Source of the DNA: Methylomonas rosea
GTDB lineage: Bacteria; Pseudomonadota; Gammaproteobacteria; Methylococcales; Methylomonadaceae
Reading direction: 5' to 3'
Assembly (NCBI RefSeq): GCF_024505055.1
Contig: NZ_JANIBL010000028.1
Location: 1-58,830 of the forward strand
Length of the DNA: 58,830 nucleotides
How positions within the stretch are numbered: position 1 is the first letter of the stretch; each line of letters opens with the position of its first letter. The position numbers were made by a program, and so were the translations under genes. The notes under the pieces were generated by a model. The model was not told where the DNA came from, did no database searches, and saw only the letters and a program-made list of their open reading frames with translations. Positions 16,510 to 25,398 of this stretch are shown here, in pieces.

Positions 16510-18263
16510 AATTGAGTTTCCAAAGCCGGATTGCGTGCTTATTTGCGGCACTGTTTGTCACAGTGCAGGCGCTGACGGTGGTGTGTATTTATCTCGCGGT
16601 TCGCGACAATCTGTTGCGCCAACTTGATCAGGATTTACGCTACGCTGAACAGGCTTTTCGCCAACTACTGGTGGAAAGTGCCGCCCGGGTTGCCGGAGAA
16701 ACCGGCTTACTGGTCGCCGATTTCGGTTTTCGCAGCACTATCACTAGCGGTGATCCAGCCACGATCGCCTCAGCTTTGGAAAATCTGTTACTGCGCATCA
16801 ACGGCCAACGTGCGGTTTTTATCGACCTGCAGTTTCGGGTGATTGCCGATACTGGCGGCCAGTGGCAAGGCAGGCCGTTTAAAGTTGCCCAAGCCTTGGC
16901 GAATGCCGATAGCGTTCGACCGCAGGTGTGGTTTGGTCTACTGGATGAGCGCTTACAGGAATGGGCATTAGTTCCGGTGCTGGCGCCAGTGCCGGTCGGC
17001 TGGGTTGTGGTGGCGCAAGCAGTTGAGGAACAGCGCATTGATCAGTTTCGGCAAAATTCCCTTTTGCCGCTGCAAATCGGTTTGGCAGTTCTCGACTCAG
17101 ACGGAAGCCGATTGTTAGCCGCGTCCAAATCTGAAGCGGCCTCGGCGCTACTAAACAGTCACTTCGATCCTATGTTAACAACGACAATCGAGACCGCTGA
17201 AGGTCGTTATCTCGGTCGAGTCCTGTCATTACCTGCAGCCGGCCAAGAGCAGCATATCGCTGCGCTGTTGCAAATCAAATTCACCGACGCCTTCGCCGGA
17301 TACCGCCACATGCTCCTGCTGGCAGCCGGTTTACTGCTGCTCGGTTTGTTAGCTACGTTGGCCGGCAGTGTCGTAATCGCCCGCAATCTGTCGCGACCTT
17401 TGCGGACCTTGGCGGGAGCCGGCGAACGCGTGGTCAGTGGCCACTTTTCATCCACACCACTCACGGACCGCAGCGACGAACTGGGACGCTTGGCCGATAC
17501 CTTCGTCCGCGCCGCACAATTGGCAGGCCAATTGGTTACGTTGCAGCAAAAGGACCAGGAACGGCGAGAGTTTGTAGCATCCGTTTCACACGATTTACGT
17601 ACACCGCTGGCCGCGTTGCACGCCTTTCTTGAAACGATGCAGCGCAAGGCCGACAACCTGCCCGCCAAGGAACAAGAGCACTTCTTGAACACCGCATTAC
17701 GCCAGAGTGAAAAAGTGAGCCGGCTGGCGCAGGAGTTGTTCGAATTGGCCAAGCTGGAATGCGACGACGCCAGTTTGAATAAGGAAGCCTTCAACATGGC
17801 TGAATTGCTGCAGGATGTCTCACAAAAATACCGGCTGCAAGCTGATCAACGCGGTATAGCCCTAAAAGCCGAATTGCGCCCTGCTTTGCCAGCGGTCTTG
17901 GCCGACATTGGCCTGATCGAACGGCTGCTTACTAATCTAATAGACAATGCCCTCCGCCACACACCTGCGGGGGGCACGGTGCAGCTGGATGCATGTCTGG
18001 CAGGAGAGCGGGTAGCTGTCACTGTTTGCGATACCGGTATCGGCATCGCCCCGGAATATTTGCCGACCTTGTGCGATTGGGATTCGCCATTAGCTCGACG
18101 CGCCCGAGCCAATGGCGGCGGTTTTGGCTTGATTTTAGTCGGAAAAATCGCCCGATTGCACGGCAGCCGCCTACACGTTGCAAGTACCCTGGGAATCGGC
18201 AGCGTATTCCGTTTCGATTTGCCGCTAGCCGAAGCGGTGAGTGTTGCCGACAACAGCCCTTGA
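16506..18263 (+). CDS. Membrane sensor histidine kinase
   Basis: The 585-residue protein has TM1 at about 8-32, a periplasmic sensor region of about 230 residues, TM2 at about 268-292, HAMP (293-345), HisKA with His362 in ASVSHDLRTPLAALHAF and HATPase_c with NLIDNALRHTPAGGTV and DTGIGIAPEYL. The ATP-lid/F-box part is unusual: after PEYLPTLCDWDSPL it runs into ARRARANGGGFGLILV, lacking the usual F-x-R-F-x-R. The last G box reads GGGFGLILV instead of GGxGLGL. The signal is unknown; coupling to a cupredoxin-like protein hints at copper or periplasmic redox state. Confidence 0.9.
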   Translation: MKLSFQSRIACLFAALFVTVQALTVVCIYLAVRDNLLRQLDQDLRYAEQAFRQLLVESAARVAGETGLLVADFGFRSTITSGDPATIASALENLLLRINGQRAVFIDLQFRVIADTGGQWQGRPFKVAQALANADSVRPQVWFGLLDERLQEWALVPVLAPVPVGWVVVAQAVEEQRIDQFRQNSLLPLQIGLAVLDSDGSRLLAASKSEAASALLNSHFDPMLTTTIETAEGRYLGRVLSLPAAGQEQHIAALLQIKFTDAFAGYRHMLLLAAGLLLLGLLATLAGSVVIARNLSRPLRTLAGAGERVVSGHFSSTPLTDRSDELGRLADTFVRAAQLAGQLVTLQQKDQERREFVASVSHDLRTPLAALHAFLETMQRKADNLPAKEQEHFLNTALRQSEKVSRLAQELFELAKLECDDASLNKEAFNMAELLQDVSQKYRLQADQRGIALKAELRPALPAVLADIGLIERLLTNLIDNALRHTPAGGTVQLDACLAGERVAVTVCDTGIGIAPEYLPTLCDWDSPLARRARANGGGFGLILVGKIARLHGSRLHVASTLGIGSVFRFDLPLAEAVSVADNSP

Positions 18264-19615
18264 GCGCCCTCGTGTTCGCATTTATCGTATCGACTTTGAG
18301 TTCAGCACAGGCAACAGCTCGTCGCCGACAACCCATCGGCACTTTTGGACATCGCCCCATTCCCGCGTGTCGCTATCTCTCAGCAGTTTTATTAATTGGT
18401 TCAGCATTGCTGATTCAAGCAAAGCCAAGTCTGAGTGACGAGGGACAATTTCCGGAATTCACTTGGCACGGCCTTTTAGATTTGCGCTATCAACATAGCG
18501 ACGCCGCACCCGGCCAACTGGAGCAAGGCTTGGGCAAACTGCGCGAAGGCGGTGCACGTGACCGTTGGCAAATCAACGAAGCTGCCTCGACTTTACAAGT
18601 CCGCCTGGACTGGGACTGGATGGCTACCGCGACATTAAAATATGCGGATCTCCAATCAGCGCCAGTGGATTTAACCGAGGCTTTTCTAGCCTACCGGCCG
18701 GTCGGCAGCGCCGGCTGGCGTCTGGCTGGGCGCTTGGGCCTGTTCTTTCCGCCGATTTCTCTGGAGAACGTCGGCACAGCCTGGAGCAGCCCCTACACAT
18801 TGAGTTCGTCAACCATCAACGCTTGGGTAGGCGAGGAGCTTCGGGCCTTCGGCGGCGAACTGCGTCTGGATTACCAAACCGAAGCCGGCGACCGAGTCGG
18901 CCTATTCGGCGCAGCCTTGGCCAATAACGATACCGCAGGTTTGATGTTGGCATGGCGCGGTTGGACCTTACATGACTTCGAATCGACACTGAACGGCCGC
19001 CTGCGCTTGCCGGAGGGCATCGGTATTCCTACGTTGTTTCCTGAACAGGCAAACGCCAGCCAGACCTTTGTCGAAGTGGACCGTCGACCAGGATTTTATG
19101 CTGGGATAGCTGCAGAGCGCCCTCAGCGCTATACGCTGCGGGCAATGTATTACGACAACAACGCCGATCCGTCAGGACTATCTGCAGGCCAGTACAGCTG
19201 GCATACTCGGTTCTGGAGCGTCGGCAGTAAAGCTGAATTGCCCTGGGAAACGACGTTGATCAGCCAAGCTATGATCGGTCGAACCAGTATGGGCGACCTG
19301 AACGGCGATTTACGCGCGGTCGATGTTGGCTTTTGGTCAGCGTCCTGGCTTATCAGTCGGCCACTGGGCGAAGGTCGCTTCAGCGTCCGTTACGAACGCT
19401 TCGGCAGCGACGAGCGCGATTACCTGCCGCAAGATCGCAACGGCGAACACGGCCAAGCGTGGACCGTCAATTACAACCTGACCTTCGCTCAGCGGCACCA
19501 GTTAAATTTTGAATTCAGTAGCATCTACAGTGTTCGTCCGGCGCGATTGGAGCGCGGCGAATCAGCCTATCAGGAGGAAATGCTGTGGCAAGTCGGTTAT
19601 CGACTGTTTTTTTGA
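18260..19615 (+). CDS. Outer-membrane beta-barrel protein (porin-like)
   Basis: No named family is recognised. After a hydrophobic leader the sequence is a succession of amphipathic strands with aromatic girdle residues, for example EFTWHGLLDLRYQH, VGFWSASWLISRPL and FSVRYERFG, ending in a C-terminal Phe (WQVGYRLFF), the outer-membrane insertion signature. The start is uncertain. No ATG lies near the kinase stop, so I use TTG 18260 (overlapping the kinase stop) and note GTG 18272; both precede two hydrophobic stretches, the second (YLSAVLLIGSALLIQAKPSLS) being the better signal peptide. It is in one operon with the regulator pair and the cupredoxin-like gene, and could be a channel or receptor for the controlled substrate. 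Confidence 0.72.
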   Translation: MSALVFAFIVSTLSSAQATARRRQPIGTFGHRPIPACRYLSAVLLIGSALLIQAKPSLSDEGQFPEFTWHGLLDLRYQHSDAAPGQLEQGLGKLREGGARDRWQINEAASTLQVRLDWDWMATATLKYADLQSAPVDLTEAFLAYRPVGSAGWRLAGRLGLFFPPISLENVGTAWSSPYTLSSSTINAWVGEELRAFGGELRLDYQTEAGDRVGLFGAALANNDTAGLMLAWRGWTLHDFESTLNGRLRLPEGIGIPTLFPEQANASQTFVEVDRRPGFYAGIAAERPQRYTLRAMYYDNNADPSGLSAGQYSWHTRFWSVGSKAELPWETTLISQAMIGRTSMGDLNGDLRAVDVGFWSASWLISRPLGEGRFSVRYERFGSDERDYLPQDRNGEHGQAWTVNYNLTFAQRHQLNFEFSSIYSVRPARLERGESAYQEEMLWQVGYRLFF

Positions 19616-20232
19616 CGGCCTGGACAGTGCTCGCGGATGCGGAGGAACTGCGAGGCTTGGCCGAAGCAGGCGGACGGCCATTGGCGAATTTGGTGGTCGC
19701 CCTAGAAGCCTTGGATCAGTCGGGTCGAGCCAAAGCGCCACCGCAGTCGGCGGCGATGTTGCTGGATCAGAAGAGTCGGGAGTTCGTGCCGCACGTGCTC
19801 GCGGTGCGCAGCGGCACGCCCGTGTTTTTTCCGAATAGCGATGCGATCAAACATCACGTGTATTCGTTTTCGACGGCCAAGCGTTTTGAAATCAAACTAT
19901 ACAGCGGCGTGCCGCCTGAGCCAGTGCTATTTGATAAGCCGGGAATTGTGGCGTTGGGCTGTAACATTCACGACTGGATGTTGGGCTACATCTATGTCAG
20001 CGATGCCGACTATCTTGGTGTTTCCGATAACGAGGGGCGCTGGTCCGTAGTCGTGCCAAGCGGTCGATATCGCTTGACCTTCTGGCACCCTTACGCGGCC
20101 GCGCAGCCCGCCGAACAAGTGGTGACAGTGCCGACTGGCGAACTGCGGGTCACGCTGGAACTTAAAGCACAATTTCAGACCGGTAAACCGCCGGCTAGCT
20201 TGCAAATTCAAGGCTATGGCGACGGCTTTTAA
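19585..20232 (+). CDS. Exported cupredoxin-like protein (methylamine-utilisation-protein type)
   Basis: The GTG start at 19585 is fixed by a perfect AGGAGG 7 bases upstream and overlaps the barrel gene's end. The 215-residue product has a short signal peptide (ending TVLADA). A cupredoxin-like domain carries type-1 copper ligand candidates His90 or His91 (IKHHVYSF), Cys126, His129 and Met132 (GCNIHDWM). A C-terminal carboxypeptidase-regulatory-like beta domain reads GRWSVVVPSGRYRLTFWHP. Proteins of this build are annotated as methylamine utilisation or plastocyanin-like. A periplasmic copper-protein or redox role with the kinase and barrel is inferred. A hairpin follows. Confidence 0.75.
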   Translation: MASRLSTVFLTAWTVLADAEELRGLAEAGGRPLANLVVALEALDQSGRAKAPPQSAAMLLDQKSREFVPHVLAVRSGTPVFFPNSDAIKHHVYSFSTAKRFEIKLYSGVPPEPVLFDKPGIVALGCNIHDWMLGYIYVSDADYLGVSDNEGRWSVVVPSGRYRLTFWHPYAAAQPAEQVVTVPTGELRVTLELKAQFQTGKPPASLQIQGYGDGF

Positions 20233-20235
20233 CCT

Positions 20236-20261
20236 GGAGTGTAAATGCAGATTTGCACTCC
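20236..20261 (+). terminator. Hairpin after the two-component operon
   Basis: GGAGTGTAAAT and ATTTGCACTCC pair over 11 bp (one G-T pair) around GCAG, then CAAAATTAAG follows. It starts 4 bases past the cupredoxin stop and is a probable transcription end. Confidence 0.6.
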
Positions 20262-20415
20262 AAAATTAAGCAATAGCAAAGCAGAGGAAAGGAGACAGGG
20301 AGAGTGTCGTCTTTCTACCGCAAATACTTGTAAACCACTTCGTTGCGCCGGTCACAGTTAGATAAGTTCTAAACGATTACGGACTGCTTGGACAATACCG
20401 AATAGCCGGTCAAGC

Positions 20416-21243
20416 TCAAGCCGACAGGTTCGATGTCGTCGAACGGCGCCGCATACAGCCGAACAACGGCAACGCACTACCGAACAACCAGGCGGCCCCT
20501 GGCACCGGCACTTGCGAGACCGCACTGATTTGTAGCAAAGGCGTATTCGCGCCGGGAAAATTGGTAAAGTTATAGCCAGCGGGCGTCGGCAGGCCTGGGT
20601 AGGCAGTGAAGTCGTAGTTTGCCTGAATCGTGCCGTTTTGTGCCGGGTTATCCAGCGCATTCGAACCGACTGCGAACGCTGCGCCTACAGCGCCATCCAG
20701 TTCGGTCCCGGCATCCCAAATGCTGCTGCCGTTCTCGACAAAAGTACCACCGGTGAAGTTGCCTTGGGCATCGAACAATTCGATTTCTGTCGGCGCATCG
20801 TTACCGATAAAGCGGTCGTTGGACGGCACCACCATCGAGAAATAGCTCAAATAGCGGTTTTTCATAGGGTCGAGATTCAAGGTTATGCTGCCGCTGGCAC
20901 CGGGCAGAAAAACACCTGGACCGAAGCCGTTGACTGATGCGGTTACTGTTGTACTGATGCCGCCGGCTGCAGCCGCGCTGCTGGCCGCGAACATGGAGGC
21001 TAGGCCGCTGACGTCGCCCAATTCTGCGACTGATTTGATCGCCGATGAGGCGGCGGCGCCCGCGTTAAAAGCATCGAACGACCCGTTGTGCAGCGCCAAG
21101 AAGATTGGCGTCAGCGCCGCACCATTGGCGGCGGACAAATTGGAGAAACTCAGCGTGACCTGCGCGGCTTGTGCCGAACTCAGTGGAGCAGCGATGGCCG
21201 TCAAAAACAGTGCCGATAGCGAGAGCGATTGGTATTTTTTCAT
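20416..21243 (-). CDS. Spondin-domain secreted protein with VPxPxAxW C-terminal sorting tail
   Basis: The start is ATG 21243 (MKKYQSLSLSALFLTAIAAPLSSAQA signal peptide), not the frame opening at 21270. The mature part (AQVTLSFSNLSAANGAALTP, FLALHNGSFDAFNAG, SYFSMVVPSNDRFIGND) matches the Spondin_N beta domain of bacterial secreted proteins. The C-terminus VPVPGAAWLFGSALPLFG followed by CMRRRS is a PEP-CTERM-like (VPLPA-CTERM) tail: motif, membrane helix, basic end. Such tails direct export by an exosortase, none of which is seen here. It is convergent with the cupredoxin operon, and its promoter region holds a copy of the TCAC direct repeat found before the response regulator, so it is probably in the same regulon. 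Confidence 0.82.
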   Translation of the reverse strand: MKKYQSLSLSALFLTAIAAPLSSAQAAQVTLSFSNLSAANGAALTPIFLALHNGSFDAFNAGAAASSAIKSVAELGDVSGLASMFAASSAAAAGGISTTVTASVNGFGPGVFLPGASGSITLNLDPMKNRYLSYFSMVVPSNDRFIGNDAPTEIELFDAQGNFTGGTFVENGSSIWDAGTELDGAVGAAFAVGSNALDNPAQNGTIQANYDFTAYPGLPTPAGYNFTNFPGANTPLLQISAVSQVPVPGAAWLFGSALPLFGCMRRRSTTSNLSA

Positions 21244-21299
21244 CGTAATTTTCCTAAAGGTGAAAGCCAAGTGGCGTTGCTATTGTGCAATTGGAAACA

Positions 21300-21317
21300 T
21301 CACGAAATCCTCACCGA
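21300..21317. promoter_or_regulatory. Second copy of the TCACGA-type direct repeat, upstream of the spondin gene
   Basis: TCACGA at 21300-21305 and TCACCGA at 21311-21317 are again 11 bp apart, as at 15694-15710. It lies 57 bases upstream of the spondin-domain gene start, a normal distance for an OmpR-type activator site. A common regulator is inferred. Confidence 0.5.
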
Positions 21318-21720
21318 TCCCTAAAATCAGTGTGATACCTAGCTACTCAAACACAATTTGACACAAGTGCGGACTTCAACACGGCAACGCAAGCAAGGCT
21401 TTAAAAGCCAATCACTAGATATCGTTCGTAATCTCAAAGCCGTTTGACATATGACGCTCAGCTGAAGATTCTTGCTAATCAGGATAAATTAAGTGCATGT
21501 CTGCATACCCGCCAAGTACATTGGTTGGGACTTTGACTCTAGCGATTCCCTCTGCTCAAGTCGGTACGCTAACGCACATGGGCGCTGCGCCGGACGTTTT
21601 TAGATTGAATAGCGCACGCTGGGCAGTGTCCGCATTGCAATTGTCCATGACTAAAAGCCGTGGTAACTGGGATTTGGATTCCACCGTGCAGGTGCCGGCA
21701 GAGAGGATTCGGGAGAAATA
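21318..21720. other. Intergenic region, no confident gene
   Basis: The region separates the spondin gene promoter from the left end of the polyene cluster. A 75-residue plus-strand frame (21497-21724) has no ribosome site, no recognisable domain and runs into the end of the convergent flavoenzyme gene, so it is not called. Nothing else is seen. Confidence 0.4.
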
Positions 21721-22926
21721 TTAACTGGCGGTTCGGCGGCCGGCCAGCAAACTTTGTTGCAACTTATTGTTGTCCACCCATAAATCACCCGCCAACAGCT
21801 GACCAATCTGCCCTTTCAGATCGGGGTCCCGGTCGGCTTCAAAGAACAAGTTATGGACAATATTGGAATGGTAAAAGCGCTCTACAAATAGGCGCATCGT
21901 GTTGAAACCCAACAGATAATTCTGATCGTCTTCGGCATGCAGCTCGGGATCGGCTTCACGACCTTCCGCAAGCCCTTGATGCAAGCGGTCAGCGACGCGC
22001 GCAGCACTGGTAAAGGCCAGAAACACTCCGGAAGAAAACACCGGATCAAGAAAACCGGCGGCATCCCCGCAGCAGGCGTAGCGGGCGCCATAACGGCTCT
22101 GGTTGGTGTAGCTAAAATCCGCTTCAACTCTAGCGGGCGCCGACTGTTCGGCCCCTGCCAGCAAACGATTCAAGACTGGCGAACCGGCCATATACCGGCG
22201 TAACAGTTCCTCGGTATCACAGTCACGGGGTTTGTCCTTCTGCACCACCAAGCCCACGCTCAAGCGCCGCCCGGCCAAGGGAATAATCCAGATCCAGCCA
22301 ATGTCCACGACCGGGACGTAAATATTCCCGGAACGGAACAGTTCATCGGCCTCCTCACCCGGCTGAATGTTCTCGAAGTGGGTATACACCGCAAACTTGC
22401 CCAAATTTTCGATCCGTTTGATGCCCTTGTCTTTTTTACCCATCAGCGCGCTGCGGCCGGTGGCGTCGATCAGATAGCGGCAGCGGTAGCGGCTGTGATC
22501 GGACATGATGCTGACTCCGTCAGACTGAAAGGAAACATCCAGGACTTTTTCCTCTTGATGCGTTTCGACACCGTGTTTCGCGGCGTTTTCAAACAGCATT
22601 TGGTCGAAGGGGGCGCGTTCTATCTGGTAGGTTTTGCGGTGTACGCTCAACGGGAAATACATGCGCTGTGCGGTGGCTTCGTCCATGAACACCGCCCCGC
22701 TTTTCGACAGATTGCCGGCACTCCAATCTATGCCTAAGCGCTGTATCACCGGTTCACTAAACGGCAGCATCGATTCGCCGATATGAAAGCGCGGATGTCT
22801 GCCACTTTCCAACAGCAAAACCTTATGACCATATTGCGCCAGCAACGTCGCGGCTGTCGAGCCGGCCGGGCCGCCACCGACCACCACCACATCATGGTCA
22901 AAACTGTTTTGCTTGTTGGCTATCAT
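21721..22926 (-). CDS. FAD-dependent halogenase-fold monooxygenase (cluster flank 1)
   Basis: The start is ATG 22926 (401 residues). It has the FAD GGGPAGS motif at 17-23 and the halogenase-type elements K-x-G-A-x-F (Lys75), W-x-W-x-I-P at 211-216 (WIWIIP) and F-x-D-P-x-x-S-S-G at 292-300. These are the motifs of flavin-dependent halogenases of phenols and carrier-bound pyrroles. Related genes occur in xanthomonadin and flexirubin clusters, where they have been assigned as halogenases or hydroxylases. It is the last gene of the minus-strand block with KS, CLF and exporter genes. The substrate could be the aryl or pyrrolyl head group. Halogenation is possible, not shown. Confidence 0.8.
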   Translation of the reverse strand: MIANKQNSFDHDVVVVGGGPAGSTAATLLAQYGHKVLLLESGRHPRFHIGESMLPFSEPVIQRLGIDWSAGNLSKSGAVFMDEATAQRMYFPLSVHRKTYQIERAPFDQMLFENAAKHGVETHQEEKVLDVSFQSDGVSIMSDHSRYRCRYLIDATGRSALMGKKDKGIKRIENLGKFAVYTHFENIQPGEEADELFRSGNIYVPVVDIGWIWIIPLAGRRLSVGLVVQKDKPRDCDTEELLRRYMAGSPVLNRLLAGAEQSAPARVEADFSYTNQSRYGARYACCGDAAGFLDPVFSSGVFLAFTSAARVADRLHQGLAEGREADPELHAEDDQNYLLGFNTMRLFVERFYHSNIVHNLFFEADRDPDLKGQIGQLLAGDLWVDNNKLQQSLLAGRRTAS

Positions 22927-22942
22927 CTTCAAAGGTTACTGA

Positions 22943-23353
22943 TTAGTCGTTCGGATAGCCGTCTTCGGCGGCGTTGTAAATAGCACGATACACGGTCCAA
23001 TGCACGCCGCCGATGCCGGCCCCGGTGTAGGTGATGATTCCCACGCCTTTGTAAAACTCATCGGTGCGCATCACGTCCGGACCAAAGTAAAAAGGGATCC
23101 AGGCTTTGCCGGTTTGATAAGACTTGGTGTCGGTGGGTTGGCCCAAAATTTCGTGAACCTGGCCCTGGGTCATGCCCAGCTTAAGTTTGGCGAACGGGCT
23201 ATTCGCGGGAAAGTTACCGTCAATGCGCGAGTCCGGCGCGGTACTTGACTGAGCCGCCGGAACGCCTGACTCAGCGGGTGCTTTATTGCTGGATGCGCAG
23301 CCTGTGCCCAGTGCTAAAGCGGCGAAGAATGCTAATGTTTTATAGTGTTTCAC
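22943..23353 (-). CDS. Small outer-membrane lipoprotein, SmpA/BamE-like fold
   Basis: The 136-residue product has a lipoprotein signal peptide with lipobox LGTG-C19. After a low-complexity linker it carries a BamE/OmlA-like two-helix, three-strand domain (FAKLKLGMTQGQVHEILGQPTDTKSY). This domain is common in small envelope lipoproteins. Aryl-polyene clusters often encode a small lipoprotein near the exporter, and this may be the equivalent. The C-terminus (TYTGAGIGGVHWTVYRAIYN) is hydrophobic. The role is inferred from context. Confidence 0.7.
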   Translation of the reverse strand: MKHYKTLAFFAALALGTGCASSNKAPAESGVPAAQSSTAPDSRIDGNFPANSPFAKLKLGMTQGQVHEILGQPTDTKSYQTGKAWIPFYFGPDVMRTDEFYKGVGIITYTGAGIGGVHWTVYRAIYNAAEDGYPND

Positions 23354-23446
23354 AGAGATACCTTCAGGTTGATTTTGGTAGCGGTGAATAGTAGTTCAGT
23401 TACCGCCATTTTTCACCATCGTCTATTTTTGGATAGTAGGACGCCA

Positions 23447-24196
23447 TCACTCCCAACCACGGACATCAACTTGCCAACCCGGCGTATGCGGCGTTAGCGC
23501 TATGGTTTGTGCCCCTTTTCCAGCTGAAACCGCTTCAAGCAAAGGGATAGCGGCCAAAATGGGCATACTATTTACCGAATTAGTCCAGGCCGCCGGAAAA
23601 ATGGCCTCGCCTGCTTGCGGTCTGCCTATTTGCATCAGACGTCCATCAACTGCTCCAGCCGCCAATACCAAGGCACAGGCGAAAGCCGGGTTGCCACGAC
23701 CTGGATCGAGATATTCCGGCCAGGTTTCGTCATAACAAACCAGCAGCAGTTCCCCGCCCTGGCAAGCCAACTGGCACCAGGCTTCCAGTAAGGCCATCGG
23801 CAAGGTGTCAGATCCCGCCGCCAGCGCGCTGGCCGGCTGGGTACATTGTTGGGCGATACTCCAATAGCCGGCCGCCGTATTCTGAACGGAATTGTGAAAT
23901 CCGGCAGGTGAAATCACGCCATCGTCTTTGACCAATTCTGTGCAAATCTGGTCGGTCGTCTTAATTTCCCCGGCCACACTGGCAAATATAGCCGGAAAGG
24001 CTGATGGCGGACGCTGCGCTTTCTCGCAAGCGGCGGTTGCCGCGCTGAAGGCCATTTGCATCGCCTGACTGCTGCGCCGACGCAATAGCGGCGGAATGGT
24101 GTCGCGATTAATATCAAAGGCTGGAAACGGCAGGCTGGCGCGAAACTCTGTGTCCGGCGCGCATGCGCCCACACCAAGCAGACTCATGCATTCCAT
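23447..24196 (-). CDS. Chain-length-factor-like beta-ketoacyl synthase (Ketoacyl-synt_2 type), copy 1
   Basis: The 249-residue protein belongs to the truncated ketosynthase family that pairs with an active KS in aryl-polyene synthases (ApeC type). It keeps PPLLRRRSSQAMQMAFSAA and a FHNSVQNTAAGYWSIA segment, but has no catalytic Cys-His-His set. Its start shares one base with the stop of the KS gene (TAATG), so the pair is translationally coupled and likely forms a KS:CLF heterodimer. A second copy occurs at 41285-42028. Confidence 0.85.
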   Translation of the reverse strand: MECMSLLGVGACAPDTEFRASLPFPAFDINRDTIPPLLRRRSSQAMQMAFSAATAACEKAQRPPSAFPAIFASVAGEIKTTDQICTELVKDDGVISPAGFHNSVQNTAAGYWSIAQQCTQPASALAAGSDTLPMALLEAWCQLACQGGELLLVCYDETWPEYLDPGRGNPAFACALVLAAGAVDGRLMQIGRPQAGEAIFPAAWTNSVNSMPILAAIPLLEAVSAGKGAQTIALTPHTPGWQVDVRGWE

Positions 24197-25398
24197 TAAG
24201 CCGCCTCCAGCAAGACACTGGCGTTATTACCGCCAAAGCCAAACGCATTGCTCAATATCAGACGGGGGCTGACCTGCAAGTCAGGCGCGGCGACTACCGG
24301 AAACCGGCATTCCGGATCAGGCACTCGCAAGCCGCAGGTGCCGGGTAAAAACCCGCGCTCCAAGGCCAGCAGGCTAACCACGGTCTCAACCGCACCGGCC
24401 GCACCCAAGGTATGACCGAACAAGCCTTTTACCCCGCTGCACGGCGGCGGATTGGGAAATAAGCTGCCTACCGCTCTGGCCTCGGATAGATCGTTCAGGG
24501 TGCTGGCGGTTGCATGCAAATTGATGTAATCGACCTCACTCGCATCGCGTCCCGCCAGGCGCAAGGCCTCGGCCATCGCGGTAGCAGCACCGACGCCATC
24601 CGGGTGCGGCGCGCTCATGTGATGGGCATCGGAAGACTCGCCCACTGCCAATAAGCGGGGCCGATCTGCATTTTCCGCGCGGGGCTTTTCCAGCAACAAT
24701 AAAGCAGCGCCCTCCCCTATGTTGATCCCTTGGCGCTCGGTATCCATCGGCCGACAGGCTTCCGCCGCAATGAGTTGCAAACTGTTGAAACCACGCAGCG
24801 TCAAGCGACACAAACTGTCCACGCCTGCGACCAACACCGCATCGCAACAGTCCGTGGCTAGCAGTCGTTGCGCTGCAGCCAAGGCTTTGGCGCTGGATGA
24901 ACAAGCCGTTGAAATAGCATAGCAAGGCCCTTGTAATCCCAATTCCAGCCGCAAAAACTCGGCTGTCGCTTGCGCCGTCTGTACCTTGGTGAAATAAAAA
25001 TCGTCTGGCATTAAGCCGTCTTGGTGCAAGCGGGCATAAGCATTCTCGGAGTCGTAGATGCCTGAGGTGCTGGTACCCAGTATCAAACCCACCCTAGCCG
25101 CGCCATGCTTTGCGACTGCTCGTTCGACATGGGCACGGAAACCGCCTTGGTCCAGGGCTTTTAAAGCCAGTCTGGCATTGCGACAGTCATAGGCTTGCAA
25201 GCTAGACCGAATCGCCGGTAACGGTGAAGTCACCTCGCCCACCAAAGTATCGAAAGGAATAGCAAATAGTGTCAGCGGTTTCAGGCAAGTTTGGTTAGCA
25301 ATCAGACTGGCATACAAGGCTTCCACATCGTCACCGCCGGCGCTGACGCACTGGTAGGCCGTGACGGCGACAGGAGAAATGATCGGAGACAAGGTCAT
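24196..25398 (-). CDS. Beta-ketoacyl-ACP synthase of aryl-polyene type, copy 1
   Basis: The 400-residue protein has active-site Cys166 in STACSSSA, His295 in INLHATAST and His329 in GHTLGAAGA, so it should catalyse decarboxylative chain extension with malonyl-ACP. It resembles the KS at 44459-45628 closely in layout (YDCRNARL, GLILGTSTSGI), so the two are paralogues. The usual HGTGT box here reads HATAST. It overlaps the MMPL gene (4 bases) and the CLF gene (1 base). Confidence 0.9.
   Translation of the reverse strand: MTLSPIISPVAVTAYQCVSAGGDDVEALYASLIANQTCLKPLTLFAIPFDTLVGEVTSPLPAIRSSLQAYDCRNARLALKALDQGGFRAHVERAVAKHGAARVGLILGTSTSGIYDSENAYARLHQDGLMPDDFYFTKVQTAQATAEFLRLELGLQGPCYAISTACSSSAKALAAAQRLLATDCCDAVLVAGVDSLCRLTLRGFNSLQLIAAEACRPMDTERQGINIGEGAALLLLEKPRAENADRPRLLAVGESSDAHHMSAPHPDGVGAATAMAEALRLAGRDASEVDYINLHATASTLNDLSEARAVGSLFPNPPPCSGVKGLFGHTLGAAGAVETVVSLLALERGFLPGTCGLRVPDPECRFPVVAAPDLQVSPRLILSNAFGFGGNNASVLLEAA

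Noticed and set aside
17993..18259. N-terminal extension of the barrel gene frame into the kinase gene
   Set aside because: It lies wholly within the kinase coding sequence and has no protein-like character or signal peptide. The start is placed at the kinase stop instead.
21497..21724. 75-codon plus-strand ORF
   Set aside because: No ribosome site, no domain, and it ends inside the convergent flavoenzyme gene. Probably chance.
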